Assembly: GCF_018531125.1 (NCBI RefSeq)
Contig: NZ_JAHDSY010000001.1
Reading direction: 5' to 3' (one strand)
Source: Canibacter zhuwentaonis
GTDB lineage: Bacteria; Actinomycetota; Actinomycetes; Actinomycetales; Microbacteriaceae
Length of the DNA stretch: 64,000 bases
Positions 8,090 to 17,020 of this stretch are shown piece after piece. The notes beneath the pieces were generated by a model. It was not told the DNA's origin, searched no databases, and was given only the letters and a program-made list of their open reading frames with translations. Both the position numbers and the translations under genes were made by a program. Numbering within the stretch: the first letter of the stretch is position 1; the number at the start of each line of letters is the position of its first letter.

Positions 8090-9521
8090 AATCGGTGTCA
8101 GGCATTGGAATGCTCGCGAGAGCGCTCCCGGGAAGCAGCAGGGTTGCGGCGGAGGTTGCAGCAGTTGCGGCGGATGCGAGCTGCTCGCCGCGCAACAGCT
8201 GCTCCCACATCCGCACAAAATCGGGCATTGTTTTAGAAACGCACCCGATGTCGTCAATCTCAACTCCCGGCACGGCAAGCCCGATTAGCGCGCCGGTTGT
8301 CGCCATGCGGTGATCCGCGTAGCTGCGCCACACGCCCGGGTTGAGGCGCGCCGGTGTGATTTTAATGCCGTCGCTAAGCTCCTGTGCCTTGCCGCCGAGG
8401 GCGTTAATTTCGGCAACGAGCGCGCTGATGCGGTCGGTTTCGTGGTGGCGGATGTGCCCGATACCAGTGATTTCGCTCGGCTCATCGGCAAGCGCGGCAA
8501 GCCCGATGAGGTTTGGTGCAAGCTCCCCGGCATCTGGCAGGTGCAGTTTCACGCCTTTAATTTTGCCCGTGCCACTGACTGTGAGCGTGCCCTGTGAGAG
8601 CTTAACTGCCGCGCCAAACAGCGGCAGCAGTTCGCGCAGGCGGTCACCAATCTGGGTTGTTGTAGCTGGCCAGTTGTGGATGCGCACTGTGCCGCCGGTA
8701 ACCAGCGCGGCGGCTAAAAACGGTGCCGCGTTTGATAGGTCAGGCTCGATTGTTAGATCGCGAGCTGCTATTGTGCCCGGTTGCACGCGCCATTCGCCGG
8801 GGTGCTCGGCTGCGGTTGTAACGCCCCGGGCTGTAAGGGCAGCCAGGGTCATTTCAATATGCGGCAGGCTGGGGAGCTTATCGCCAGTATGCATGATGTG
8901 CACGCCCTGCTTAAATCGCGCTGCCGCCAGTAGCAGCCCCGAAACAAACTGGCTTGACTGTGATGCGTTAAGGCGCACCCGGCCGCCCTCAAGTGCGCCC
9001 CTGCCGTGCACGGTGAAGGGGAGCGCGTGCCTGCAGTCAGAGGCGATATCCGCACCGAGGTCGACAAGAGCCGCGAGCACCGGGCGCATTGGGCGTTTGC
9101 GCGCGTAATGGTCGCCATCAAAGGCGACAGGGCCGGTGGCAAGGGTCGCCACAGCAGGCATAAACCGCATTACAGTGCCCGCCAGCCCGCAGTCAATCGT
9201 GGCGGGGCCCGTAAGCTCTGCGGGAGGGGTGATTGCGAGCTTGTAATTGAGCGTGTCTTTTGTTGCGAGTTTGCTAATTTTTACGCCCAGCGCCTCGAGC
9301 GCGGCGATCATCAAATCCGTGTCGCGCGACCTTAAAACCCCGCTCAGAGTGCTGGGACCGTCGGCGAGAGCTGCCAGAATCAGTTCCCTGTTGGTGAGCG
9401 ATTTTGAGCCGGGCAGCGTAACCGTGCCGCGCAGCCGCGCTGTTGGCTGCAGCGCGAGCCACACGCCGCCGGGAGCGGCGGCCGCTGTTTCAATGCTCCG
9501 CAATTTATTAGCTATAAACAT
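8079..9521 (-). CDS. aroA: 3-phosphoshikimate 1-carboxyvinyltransferase (EPSP synthase)
   Basis: This enzyme joins shikimate-3-phosphate and PEP in the aromatic amino-acid pathway. Diagnostic blocks are LPGSKSLTNRELILAALADG near the N-terminus, DCGLAGTVMRFMP, the RPM.P loop, and YADHRMATTGALIG near the C-terminus. At 480 residues it is longer than the usual 430. The extra length is an N-terminal 25 residues and an Ala-rich tail after WEQLLRGEQ, before the stop that overlaps rsgA. A 16-base gap separates it from the ABC ATPase upstream, so it probably belongs to the same transcript. Confidence 0.95.
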   Translation of the reverse strand: MFIANKLRSIETAAAAPGGVWLALQPTARLRGTVTLPGSKSLTNRELILAALADGPSTLSGVLRSRDTDLMIAALEALGVKISKLATKDTLNYKLAITPPAELTGPATIDCGLAGTVMRFMPAVATLATGPVAFDGDHYARKRPMRPVLAALVDLGADIASDCRHALPFTVHGRGALEGGRVRLNASQSSQFVSGLLLAAARFKQGVHIMHTGDKLPSLPHIEMTLAALTARGVTTAAEHPGEWRVQPGTIAARDLTIEPDLSNAAPFLAAALVTGGTVRIHNWPATTTQIGDRLRELLPLFGAAVKLSQGTLTVSGTGKIKGVKLHLPDAGELAPNLIGLAALADEPSEITGIGHIRHHETDRISALVAEINALGGKAQELSDGIKITPARLNPGVWRSYADHRMATTGALIGLAVPGVEIDDIGCVSKTMPDFVRMWEQLLRGEQLASAATAATSAATLLLPGSALASIPMPDTDCDR

Positions 9522-9537
9522 AATTTTAGCCTACCCG

Positions 9538-10290
9538 CTATCCTAGGATTCCTCCAGCGGCGCGAGTTAGCGCGGTTGTATAAGGGTGTTGCGGATCGCG
9601 CAAAACGCGCTCAACTTCCCCCTGCTCAACAATTTCACCGTCTTTTAGCACCGCTATAGTGTCGGCCAGCAGCGGCACAATTGCCAGATCGTGAGTTACC
9701 GTGATAAACGTGATTTTGCGTGAGCTGACCGCGCTGCTGATCGCGGAAATAAACTGCTGCCGCGCGAGCACATCTAGTGCGCTCACCGGCTCGTCGGCGA
9801 TAACAATTGCGGGATCTGTTATGAGCGCGCGCACAGCGGCCAGGCGTTGGCGCTGGCCGCCGCTAAACTCGTGCGGAAAACGCTCGGGTGCGTCTGCTGG
9901 CAGGTGCATTTGCGCGAGCAGCTGGGCGAGTTTCTGATCCCGGTTGCGCTGGTTTTTTGCGGGCTCTAGCAGGCTTTTACGGAGCGGTAAAAAGGGGTTA
10001 AAACCGCTTCCGGGATCTTGAAAAATAACCCCGGTTTCAGCCCGCAACCGCTTTAGTGTGTGCGCTCGCGCAGGATCTATTGCAGCGCCTCTGAACAGGC
10101 ACTCGCCGCTGCTCAGTGTGACAATTCCGAGCAGTGTGTTGAGCAGGGTTGTTTTGCCGCTGCCTGATCCGCCAACTATTGCCAGGCGCGCGCCTGCCGC
10201 AACTGTGAGCGAAACGTTTTGCAGCGCTGTTGTGTGTGCGTCATACTGTTTGCTGGCGTTGCGCAACTCAAAAACCGCGGGAGCTGTCAT
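9538..10290 (-). CDS. oligopeptide ABC transporter ATP-binding protein (DppF/OppF type)
   Basis: This cytoplasmic ATPase subunit has 250 residues with Walker A GGSGSGKTTLLN, signature FSGGQRQRLAAVRAL and Walker B IVIADEPVSALD followed by a switch His. The C-terminal region is short, without the long OppF-type extension. It pairs with the ATPase half of the fused protein encoded one base upstream. Together they would power the permeases encoded by 10292-13191. Confidence 0.93.
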   Translation of the reverse strand: MTAPAVFELRNASKQYDAHTTALQNVSLTVAAGARLAIVGGSGSGKTTLLNTLLGIVTLSSGECLFRGAAIDPARAHTLKRLRAETGVIFQDPGSGFNPFLPLRKSLLEPAKNQRNRDQKLAQLLAQMHLPADAPERFPHEFSGGQRQRLAAVRALITDPAIVIADEPVSALDVLARQQFISAISSAVSSRKITFITVTHDLAIVPLLADTIAVLKDGEIVEQGEVERVLRDPQHPYTTALTRAAGGILG

Positions 10291-10291
10291 G

Positions 10292-12232
10292 TTAGGATAC
10301 CTCTGTGTTCGGCACGGTTGTGCCTGGTGCGGATGCTTCTGGTGCGGTGGTGTTGCGCGCGGCGGTATTGGGAGTGGTTTTATTGGATGCGGGGGTTTCC
10401 GCAGCGGATGTGCCTGATACGGGGGTGTCCCGCACGGCCGTTTTAATAAGGCTCGCCGCGAGCAGCTGCTTGCTCACCCGGTGCTGCGGGCGCGCGAAAA
10501 ACTCGGCGGCGGTGTTCGCCTCAACTATTGCTCCCTGATCCATAACCACAACGTGATCGGCGAGCTGCCGCACCTGCGCCATATCGTGAGTTATAAAAAG
10601 CAGGGTGCGCGAACCCGAGCTGGTCAAATTCTTGAGCAGCTCGAGAATCTGCACGCGCACTGTGGCGTCGAGCGAGCTGGTAATTTCATCGGCAATCAGC
10701 AGTTGCGGATCAGCGCTCAGCGCCGCAGCAATAGCGGCGCGCTGGCGCTGTCCGCCTGAAAGCTCGTGCGGATACTTTTTAAGCAGGTGCGGTGCGAGCC
10801 CCACCTGTTGCGCGAGTTTTTGTAGCTCGGCTGCTGTTTCTGGCGGACTTAACCGGTAGTGGTGTCGTAGCGCGGTTGTTATCTGCGAGCCGATTTTCAT
10901 AACCGGGTTAAGCGCCGTTTTTGGTTCTTGAAAAACGTAGGCGATTTCTGCGCCGCGCAGCTTGGCGCGCTCGTCGTCGGTGAGCTGCGTTGTGTCGCGC
11001 GCTTCAAAAAATATACTTCCTCGAGTTTGCAGGTGCTGCGGCAGCAGCTGCGCAATTGCCAGCGCGGTGATGGTTTTGCCGCTGCCGGACGCACCAATTA
11101 GCGCGGTACGCGAGCCTTTTTTAACGCTAAGATGCAGAGGACCTACGATTTTTTGCCCCTGTTCGTTGGCGATGCTGAGCTTGCGCAGTTCAAGATACGC
11201 GCTGACCGACTGATGCGCCGCGACTGTTGCGTCGGCTGCCTGGGCGGTCTGAGCTGCCGGAGTTCTGGCAGCAACTAGGTCTGCACCCATAACTGGACTC
11301 GCGCTCGCAACCGGATCCGCACCAGCAACCTGAGTTACGCCCGTATTCCGAATACCCGTGACCTTTGGGGTGTCGAGCGGGCTTGCGGCGGTGGCTCGCG
11401 GATCCGCCGTATACCGCAGAATATCACCCAGAATGAAGCAGGACAGTGCGAACAGGGTGAGCGCAATGCCCGGCACGAAAGTTGCCAGCGGATACAGATT
11501 GATAGCCTGCTGCGACTGTGCCAGCATTTTTCCCCACGAGACAGTGTCGTGGGCGAGTCCAAACCCGAGGTATGACAGGCTCGACTCTGCCAACACTGCG
11601 CTTCCAGCGACGAGTGCGCCCTGTGTGTACACGGTAGGGAGCACGCTCCTAACCGCGTGCCGCCAGAACACGGTGTGCTGGTTAATGCCGTTCACCGTCG
11701 CGACCGTAACATAGTCTAGTTGCAGCACCTGCGCGAGCTGCGCGCGCAAATTGCGGCTGAGCGCAACCCCGCCGCCCAGCGACAGGCTGATAAGCACCGT
11801 CCAGAAACCGTTGCCAATTGCCGCCACCAGCATAATCGCCACCAGTAACGTTGGAAAAGCGATTAGAACGTCGATCACAACGCTTGAGATGCCCTGCAAA
11901 ATGCGGGGACCGCGTACTGTGAGCGCCGCAAATAGAATGCTCAACAGCGCGGCGCAAACCCCGCACGAAAGCGCCACCGCAATGGTTATGCGGCTTCCCG
12001 CAAGCAGTCGCGAGAGAGTATCGCGCCCGCTGCCGTCGGTGCCTAAGAGGTGCTCAGCTGATGAGGGCTGCCACAGTTTGCCAGTTAGTGTGGCGGCGGG
12101 GTCATAGGGGGTAAAAAAGTAAGACGCAAGGGCTGCCGCGCAGGTGAGCGTGATCACGGTGAGCGCGAACACGGCGAAACGGTTTTTTTTAATCGCCAGC
12201 AGCAGCCGCTTTGAATAGTGTTTTGAGATCAT
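10292..12232 (-). CDS. fused oligopeptide ABC permease + ATPase (DppC-DppD)
   Basis: One 646-residue chain carries two transporter parts. Residues about 1-290 are a DppC-type permease with an N-terminal segment (FAVFALTVITLTCAAALASY), LLGTDGSGRDTLSRLLAG and an EAA-like loop near ESSLSYLGFGLAHDTVSWG. After an Ala/Val/Thr linker, residues about 345-600 are a DppD-type ATPase with GASGSGKTITALAIA, LSGGQRQRAAIAAAL and LLIADEITSSLD. The tail of about 45 residues is Thr/Ala/Pro-rich and low-complexity. No stop or shift separates the halves. Such fusions are known in actinobacterial peptide transporters. The start overlaps the upstream permease gene by four bases. Confidence 0.93.
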   Translation of the reverse strand: MISKHYSKRLLLAIKKNRFAVFALTVITLTCAAALASYFFTPYDPAATLTGKLWQPSSAEHLLGTDGSGRDTLSRLLAGSRITIAVALSCGVCAALLSILFAALTVRGPRILQGISSVVIDVLIAFPTLLVAIMLVAAIGNGFWTVLISLSLGGGVALSRNLRAQLAQVLQLDYVTVATVNGINQHTVFWRHAVRSVLPTVYTQGALVAGSAVLAESSLSYLGFGLAHDTVSWGKMLAQSQQAINLYPLATFVPGIALTLFALSCFILGDILRYTADPRATAASPLDTPKVTGIRNTGVTQVAGADPVASASPVMGADLVAARTPAAQTAQAADATVAAHQSVSAYLELRKLSIANEQGQKIVGPLHLSVKKGSRTALIGASGSGKTITALAIAQLLPQHLQTRGSIFFEARDTTQLTDDERAKLRGAEIAYVFQEPKTALNPVMKIGSQITTALRHHYRLSPPETAAELQKLAQQVGLAPHLLKKYPHELSGGQRQRAAIAAALSADPQLLIADEITSSLDATVRVQILELLKNLTSSGSRTLLFITHDMAQVRQLADHVVVMDQGAIVEANTAAEFFARPQHRVSKQLLAASLIKTAVRDTPVSGTSAAETPASNKTTPNTAARNTTAPEASAPGTTVPNTEVS

Positions 12233-13191
12233 TTTCTAACCGCTGTGCGAAGCCTCGGGTCAATAAGTTTTTGCGCCAGATCAATAATAAAGCCCAGCAC
12301 CAGAATGAAACTGGTTATTAGCAGCAGCACGCTGGCGACTTTGGGCAGATCGCGCCCGCCAATATCGGCAACAAGCATACTGCCAATTCCCGGGAGCGCG
12401 TAGAGGCGCTCAATAACAACGCTGGAAACAATCATAGTTGCCAGCTGCACCCCAAAAACACCCAGTAGGTTAAGCCCCGCCTGCGGCATCCCAAACCGCA
12501 AAACCGCCTGCATTCTGGTGAGCCCGAAACTCATACCCGTTAGCACCGGCGCTGAGCGCACCGCGTCGAGCACAGAGCTGCGCACAAAACGAAACACTAT
12601 TGCGGCCTCAATAATGCCGATTGTGAGCGCGGGTAAAAATAGTGAGCGGAGCGCGGATAGCGGATCCTGCCAGCCGGTGGGGTTAAATCCCTGCGCTGGA
12701 AAAACCCCAAGGCGCAGGCTGAAAACGGAGATAATAATGAGTGCGATCAACACAAGAGGTGCGGCGGCAATAGTAAACCCGCTTGCTGTGGCAACATCCG
12801 CTCCCGTGTGACCTGCGCGATAGCCGCCCCAGAATCCGAGCGGCACGGCAATTAAAAGCGTGATCAAAAACGCCATCGCAACAAGCGGCAGGGAGATTGT
12901 GGCGCGCCAGGCTAGCTGATCCGCTATTGAAAGCCCCGAAATTAGCGAGGTGCCCAGATTGCCCTGCAGAAAATCGAAAATCCATTTGAAATACTGCACG
13001 TGCAGGGGCTGATCGAGCCCGAGCCGGGTGCGAATTTCCGCGATTTCTGCAGGGGTTGCGGTGGTGCCGCCGATTATCTGGGCAACATCTCCGGGCAGCA
13101 GCCAGATCGTGCCGAAAATGAGAATGCTCGCCAGTAGCCACCCAAAAATAAAAAGCGCAAACTGTTTCAGGATCTGGCGAAGCACGCTCAT
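12229..13191 (-). CDS. oligopeptide ABC transporter permease (DppB type)
   Basis: This 320-residue inner-membrane permease has an N-terminal anchor (LFIFGWLLASILIFGTIWLL), the conserved extracytoplasmic LGLDQPLHVQYFKWI block and an EAA loop around VVIERLYALPGIGSML, followed by a final membrane segment. It pairs with the permease half of the fused protein, whose start it overlaps by an ATGA. Its own start lies 15 bases after the binding-protein gene. Confidence 0.94.
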   Translation of the reverse strand: MSVLRQILKQFALFIFGWLLASILIFGTIWLLPGDVAQIIGGTTATPAEIAEIRTRLGLDQPLHVQYFKWIFDFLQGNLGTSLISGLSIADQLAWRATISLPLVAMAFLITLLIAVPLGFWGGYRAGHTGADVATASGFTIAAAPLVLIALIIISVFSLRLGVFPAQGFNPTGWQDPLSALRSLFLPALTIGIIEAAIVFRFVRSSVLDAVRSAPVLTGMSFGLTRMQAVLRFGMPQAGLNLLGVFGVQLATMIVSSVVIERLYALPGIGSMLVADIGGRDLPKVASVLLLITSFILVLGFIIDLAQKLIDPRLRTAVRK

Positions 13192-13206
13192 CTTAAAACC
13201 GCAAAA

Positions 13207-14754
13207 CTATTTTTTCGCGGTCACGTCTTCCATGTTGAGGCGCGAGTTGGTGTTGGCCGTTGGAAACCCGGTAACACCGTTACGAATCACAAGCGTTGGA
13301 GTGTAATTATAAAGCCATTTTGCGGGCGCCTGCTCGGCAACCAGGGTTGCTGCCTCGGTCAGCAGTTTCTCCTGGGTTTTGGTATCCAAGGCGAGCAGCG
13401 ACTTTTTGTACAACTTTGCAACTTCTGGGCTGTTGAAACCGAAATAGTAGGCGGGGTTTGTGTAGTTCGCAAAATCGTTTGCCTCGGCGTGATCAACATA
13501 GCTGATGTCGTAGTCTTTGTCGCTGTACACTTTTTTCAGCCAGGTGCTAAACTCGACCAGCTCCAGTTTAGCGTCAAAACCAACCGCGCGCAGCTGCTCG
13601 ATGATAATGTCGAGAGGAGCCTGATCGTAGAAGTTGGGCGCGGTAATTGTGATAGCGGATCCGCTCAGCCCGTTTGCTGTGAGCACCTCGCGAGCTTTTT
13701 GCGGATCGTATGCATTAATCGCGGTGAGGTCTTTGTACCCCGTCTCAAGCTCGGTGATTGGAGAACCCAGGGGGAGTCCGCCGCCGTTTTGTGACTGGAT
13801 AATCGCGTCGGTGTCTATCGCCATGCTCACAGCCCTGCGAATGTCAGGGTTGTTGAACGGCGCGCGATTTGAGTTGTAGGCGAGAGTGAAAACGTCAGTG
13901 CTAGAAGCGCGTACGAGCTTGTATTCTGTGTTGTTTGCAAACTCGTCACGCAGGTTTGACCCCAGCGCGGTGTGCACGTCGAGCGTGCCGTCTTTAAGTG
14001 CGTTCACAGCGGCGCGACCGTCTGGAATAAAGCGGAAAGTAACGTTCGCGAGTTTAGCGGCCTCTGACCAGTAGTTTTCATTTTTAGCCAGGGTTATTCT
14101 GTCGCCCTGTTGCCACTGTGCCAGCGTGAAAGGACCTGTGCCGATCGCGGTATTGTTAAGGTCGTTGTTTTCGGTCGAGCTGAAAATAATACCGTTGCGC
14201 CCCGCCAGCAGCCAGTTGAGCATGGCGTTGGGTTCGTTCAGGTTTACAGTCACAGCGTATTTACCGGTTGCTTTCACCTCAACTCCGCCGAGCTTAAGTT
14301 TTTCTTTGTTTAGCCCGCGAGTTAGTGAGTGCACAACATCTTCGCTGTCAAACTCACTGCCGTCGTGGAACTTAACACCGCTGCGCAGTTTAAAACTGTA
14401 GCTTTTACCATCCGCGCTCACCTCTGGCAGGCTCGCCGCGAGCTTGGGCACATACTCGTTAACGGTGCCCGGTTTCAGCGCAATTAGCCCCTGATAAACA
14501 TTGTCGAGCAGGATCTGGTCGAGCGCAACCCCGGCGGTTTCGCGAATATTAAGGTTGGTTGGCTCCAGCACTAGCCCGACCGTGATGTTTTGCGGTTTTG
14601 CCCTGTCGCTGTTGAGCGCAAAAGCCGCAACCAGAATTAGCGTGAGCGTGGCAATTGCGGCGAGCGCAATTAAGAGCGGTTTTGTCTGCTTAGTTTGCGT
14701 GCGTTTTTGGTATTTTTCAGATAGCGCGTTATCATTGTTTTGTGACTGACTCAT
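13207..14754 (-). CDS. peptide ABC transporter substrate-binding protein (SBP family 5)
   Basis: The 515-residue extracytoplasmic receptor has hallmark segments YSFKLRSGVKFHDGSEFDSEDVVHS and NRAPFNNPDIRRAVSMAID (read in pieces). Unlike most Gram-positive relatives it has no lipobox. A charged 25-residue N-terminus leads to one hydrophobic segment (PLLIALAAIATLTLILVAAF) with no following Cys, so it is probably held by an uncleaved anchor. It is the first gene of the transporter operon; a divergent enoyl-CoA hydratase-like gene begins 170 bases away. Confidence 0.93.
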   Translation of the reverse strand: MSQSQNNDNALSEKYQKRTQTKQTKPLLIALAAIATLTLILVAAFALNSDRAKPQNITVGLVLEPTNLNIRETAGVALDQILLDNVYQGLIALKPGTVNEYVPKLAASLPEVSADGKSYSFKLRSGVKFHDGSEFDSEDVVHSLTRGLNKEKLKLGGVEVKATGKYAVTVNLNEPNAMLNWLLAGRNGIIFSSTENNDLNNTAIGTGPFTLAQWQQGDRITLAKNENYWSEAAKLANVTFRFIPDGRAAVNALKDGTLDVHTALGSNLRDEFANNTEYKLVRASSTDVFTLAYNSNRAPFNNPDIRRAVSMAIDTDAIIQSQNGGGLPLGSPITELETGYKDLTAINAYDPQKAREVLTANGLSGSAITITAPNFYDQAPLDIIIEQLRAVGFDAKLELVEFSTWLKKVYSDKDYDISYVDHAEANDFANYTNPAYYFGFNSPEVAKLYKKSLLALDTKTQEKLLTEAATLVAEQAPAKWLYNYTPTLVIRNGVTGFPTANTNSRLNMEDVTAKK

Positions 14755-14922
14755 TTTAAGGCATCCTTATGTAGCGGTTGAGCATTGTTTTGGGTAAAAA
14801 CAAATTATCAAGCATTATACTCCACTTGAGAGCGAAAACCGGTTATACGCCTGACAAAATAACGAGTTTTGTAAATATCTTTTGTGCGGTTAATCAGTTA
14901 AGCGGCAGTATTCTGGATAGTG

Positions 14923-16002
14923 ATGAATACCACTGATATTGCTTCACAGGTGCAGGTTAGTGAGCGTGATAGCGTGCTTAAAATCACGCTAAATCGACCC
15001 GCGCAGTTAAACGCGCTAACAGCGCAAATGTGCAGCACAATCACATCCGCTATCAAAGGTTGCGCAGATTCGCACGAGCTGATTTTGTTTGACAGCAGTA
15101 GCCCGAAAGGGTTTTGCGGTGGCGGCGATGTAAAGGTTATTGCGGGCAACGATGCTGCGGCGACTGCGTTTTTAATGGACGAGTACGAAAAAGACTACTG
15201 GGTCGCCAAAAGCCCCGTGCCGGTGGTTGCGCTGATGGGCGGAATCACAATGGGCGGCGGGCTCGGCATCGGGGCACACGCGCGGTATCGGGTGGTTGAT
15301 GAAACGAGCCTTTTGGCGATGCCCGAAACGCGAATTGGCGGCGTGCCAGATGCCGGCATGAACGAGTTTTTGGCGCGCACTGGCAACTGTTTTGGCGAAC
15401 TCGTGGCGGTATGCAGCTTGAATTTCAGGGCGGGCGACGCGCTCGCGGCGCAGCTTGCCGACTACTATATTCCGAGTAAGCTGCACGCCGAGCTGCGGCG
15501 GCGACTGTTTGCGGGCGAAAATCCGCAGCGCGTGTGCGAGAGCCTCAGCGAGCCCGCGCCGGCCGCACCCGTGTTTGAGTTTGCCGCGAGCATCGACCGC
15601 GATTTTCAGGCGCTTGCGGCGGCGGATCCGCTCACAAGACTGCGCGAGTTTGGCGAGCTGCTGCATGATGCTGATAACAAAACGGTGCTTGACTCATTTG
15701 CGAGCGTGAGTGTGATAGCGGCGGCTGTAGCGCTGGAGCGGATCTACCGCCTGCGTGAAAAAGCGCGCAGCACTCTTGAAATACTGCGCTCTGACCTGCT
15801 CGTTTTTAGGCGTTTTGTGCTGCACCGCAATTTCGTTGAGGGAGTGCGCGCGCGGCTTGTTGATAAGGACAATAAGCCCTATTTTGTGCCCGGTTCAATC
15901 GCGGATGCGAGCGCTGCGCAGCTTGCGGAGTTTTTAGACGCGCCGCCCAGTATTAGGGAGCAGGGGATTTTAGCGTCTTGGCAGGCGCGCTTTGAGTTGT
16001 GA
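14923..16002 (+). CDS. enoyl-CoA hydratase/isomerase family, probable 3-hydroxyisobutyryl-CoA hydrolase
   Basis: This crotonase-fold enzyme has 359 residues, the length of 3-hydroxyisobutyryl-CoA hydrolases rather than of the 260-residue hydratases. It shows SPKGFCGGGDVK (first oxyanion loop), MGGITMGGGLGIGAHARYRV (second loop) and MPETRIGGVPDAG, which carries the catalytic acidic positions of the hydrolase group. This would act in valine breakdown, though no other valine-degradation gene is nearby. The start could be GTG 14920 or ATG 14923; there is no strong ribosome site. Confidence 0.85.
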   Translation: MNTTDIASQVQVSERDSVLKITLNRPAQLNALTAQMCSTITSAIKGCADSHELILFDSSSPKGFCGGGDVKVIAGNDAAATAFLMDEYEKDYWVAKSPVPVVALMGGITMGGGLGIGAHARYRVVDETSLLAMPETRIGGVPDAGMNEFLARTGNCFGELVAVCSLNFRAGDALAAQLADYYIPSKLHAELRRRLFAGENPQRVCESLSEPAPAAPVFEFAASIDRDFQALAAADPLTRLREFGELLHDADNKTVLDSFASVSVIAAAVALERIYRLREKARSTLEILRSDLLVFRRFVLHRNFVEGVRARLVDKDNKPYFVPGSIADASAAQLAEFLDAPPSIREQGILASWQARFEL

Positions 16003-16295
16003 AGTTGGGCGTGTTCTGTGCGGTGCGGCCTCGGCGGATTTTAGGCGAGCGCTCGGCGCGCTCAGTGGGTGAAACCCGGCGCGCTTTTAGTCGCGCCGCT
16101 CGGGGCGTGCGTTCCGGTGGGCTTAGTGTGTGAAACCCGGTGTGCTCTGTGGGGTACTCCCGGAGCGTCCTGCGCGATTAGCATGGCGCGCTTTTGGCAC
16201 GTGAAACATTGTGCTTTGCTCACAATTTTATATATAAATAATTATGTAAGCATTTACCGCTAATATAGGCTTTAAAGAAAAATAGGGGGTTGTCT
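16003..16295. other. GC-rich spacer with degenerate direct repeats
   Basis: No coding potential is seen. GTGAAACCCGG occurs at 16069-16079 and 16130-16140, 61 bases apart and within wider similarity, and a weaker GTGAAACATTGTGC follows near 16200. The last 80 bases are AT-rich and probably hold the promoter for the next gene. Confidence 0.5.
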
Positions 16296-17012
16296 GTGGG
16301 CTTGCTAAATAATCTAAAAAGTTTATTTGTGAAGCGACCTGCAAAGTGCGCGCCCAAAAAAATCCAACCGCAGGAGCTGGCTCCCGTCGCAGAGATTATC
16401 GAGCAGGGTCTGCTCGTTGCCGATGTTGCAATTAAAATGACGGTTAAAAACGATATTATTATCAACGTTCTCAAACACAAGCGCACCTACAGCGAAGAGC
16501 AGGCGCAGGCGCTTGTGCGGCGAGCGATTCAGGAGTTGAAGCTTGAGCGCGAGTCTGACGCGGCAACGGTCGGGCGGATGCGCGACGATATCCAGATGTC
16601 TGGTTATGCGGCGCTGGGCGAGGCGGAGTTTGGGGCGCTCGATCGCAAAGCACTGCGCTATCGAGAAGAAGCGCACGAGGGGGTTGCTGAGGAACTTGCG
16701 CAGCGAGCGCAGGATTCGCAGTATGTTGCGCGCGTGGCGACTCTGGCAACGCAGCTTGCCTGGCAAGAAATCGGCGACTCGCTCAAAGAAAAGGCCAGCC
16801 ATCCCTATTACGGCGGCGGTAAAAGCAGCGAGTACAAGCGGGTACGGCAGCAGCGGATCAACGACCTAATCAGCAAAGATCTGCACGAGCTGGTGCATGG
16901 CAAGCCGGAAACTGTCCAGCAGGAAGCTCCCGCAGCTGCTACCCAGCAGCCTAGATCGTGGTTTAAGCGAGCACTGCAAAGGTTTATGGAGCAGTGCCGG
17001 GCGCAGGAGTAG
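16296..17012 (+). CDS. conserved actinobacterial protein of unknown function
   Basis: The protein of 238 residues is not clearly recognised. It is hydrophilic, has no signal or membrane segment and is rich in Ala, Glu and Arg, suggesting a mostly helical, partly coiled-coil protein (EEQAQALVRRAIQELKLERE, then EEAHEGVAEELAQRAQDS). The C-terminus is Gln/Pro/Arg-rich. It resembles a helical protein family seen in Microbacteriaceae, from memory only. GTG 16296 is preferred over TTG 16290 because AGGGGG ends at 16289. It ends eight bases before the SahH-like gene and may share its transcript. Confidence 0.7.
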   Translation: MGLLNNLKSLFVKRPAKCAPKKIQPQELAPVAEIIEQGLLVADVAIKMTVKNDIIINVLKHKRTYSEEQAQALVRRAIQELKLERESDAATVGRMRDDIQMSGYAALGEAEFGALDRKALRYREEAHEGVAEELAQRAQDSQYVARVATLATQLAWQEIGDSLKEKASHPYYGGGKSSEYKRVRQQRINDLISKDLHELVHGKPETVQQEAPAAATQQPRSWFKRALQRFMEQCRAQE

Positions 17013-17020
17013 GGGATTAA

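Noticed and set aside
8090..8278. N-terminal 63-residue extension of RsgA
   Set aside because: Cys/Pro-rich antisense of aroA; GTG 8089 gives the normal family length and a coupled start.
16069..16200. CRISPR-like repeats (GTGAAACCCGG)
   Set aside because: Only two exact copies with no regular spacers; GC-rich degenerate repeats.
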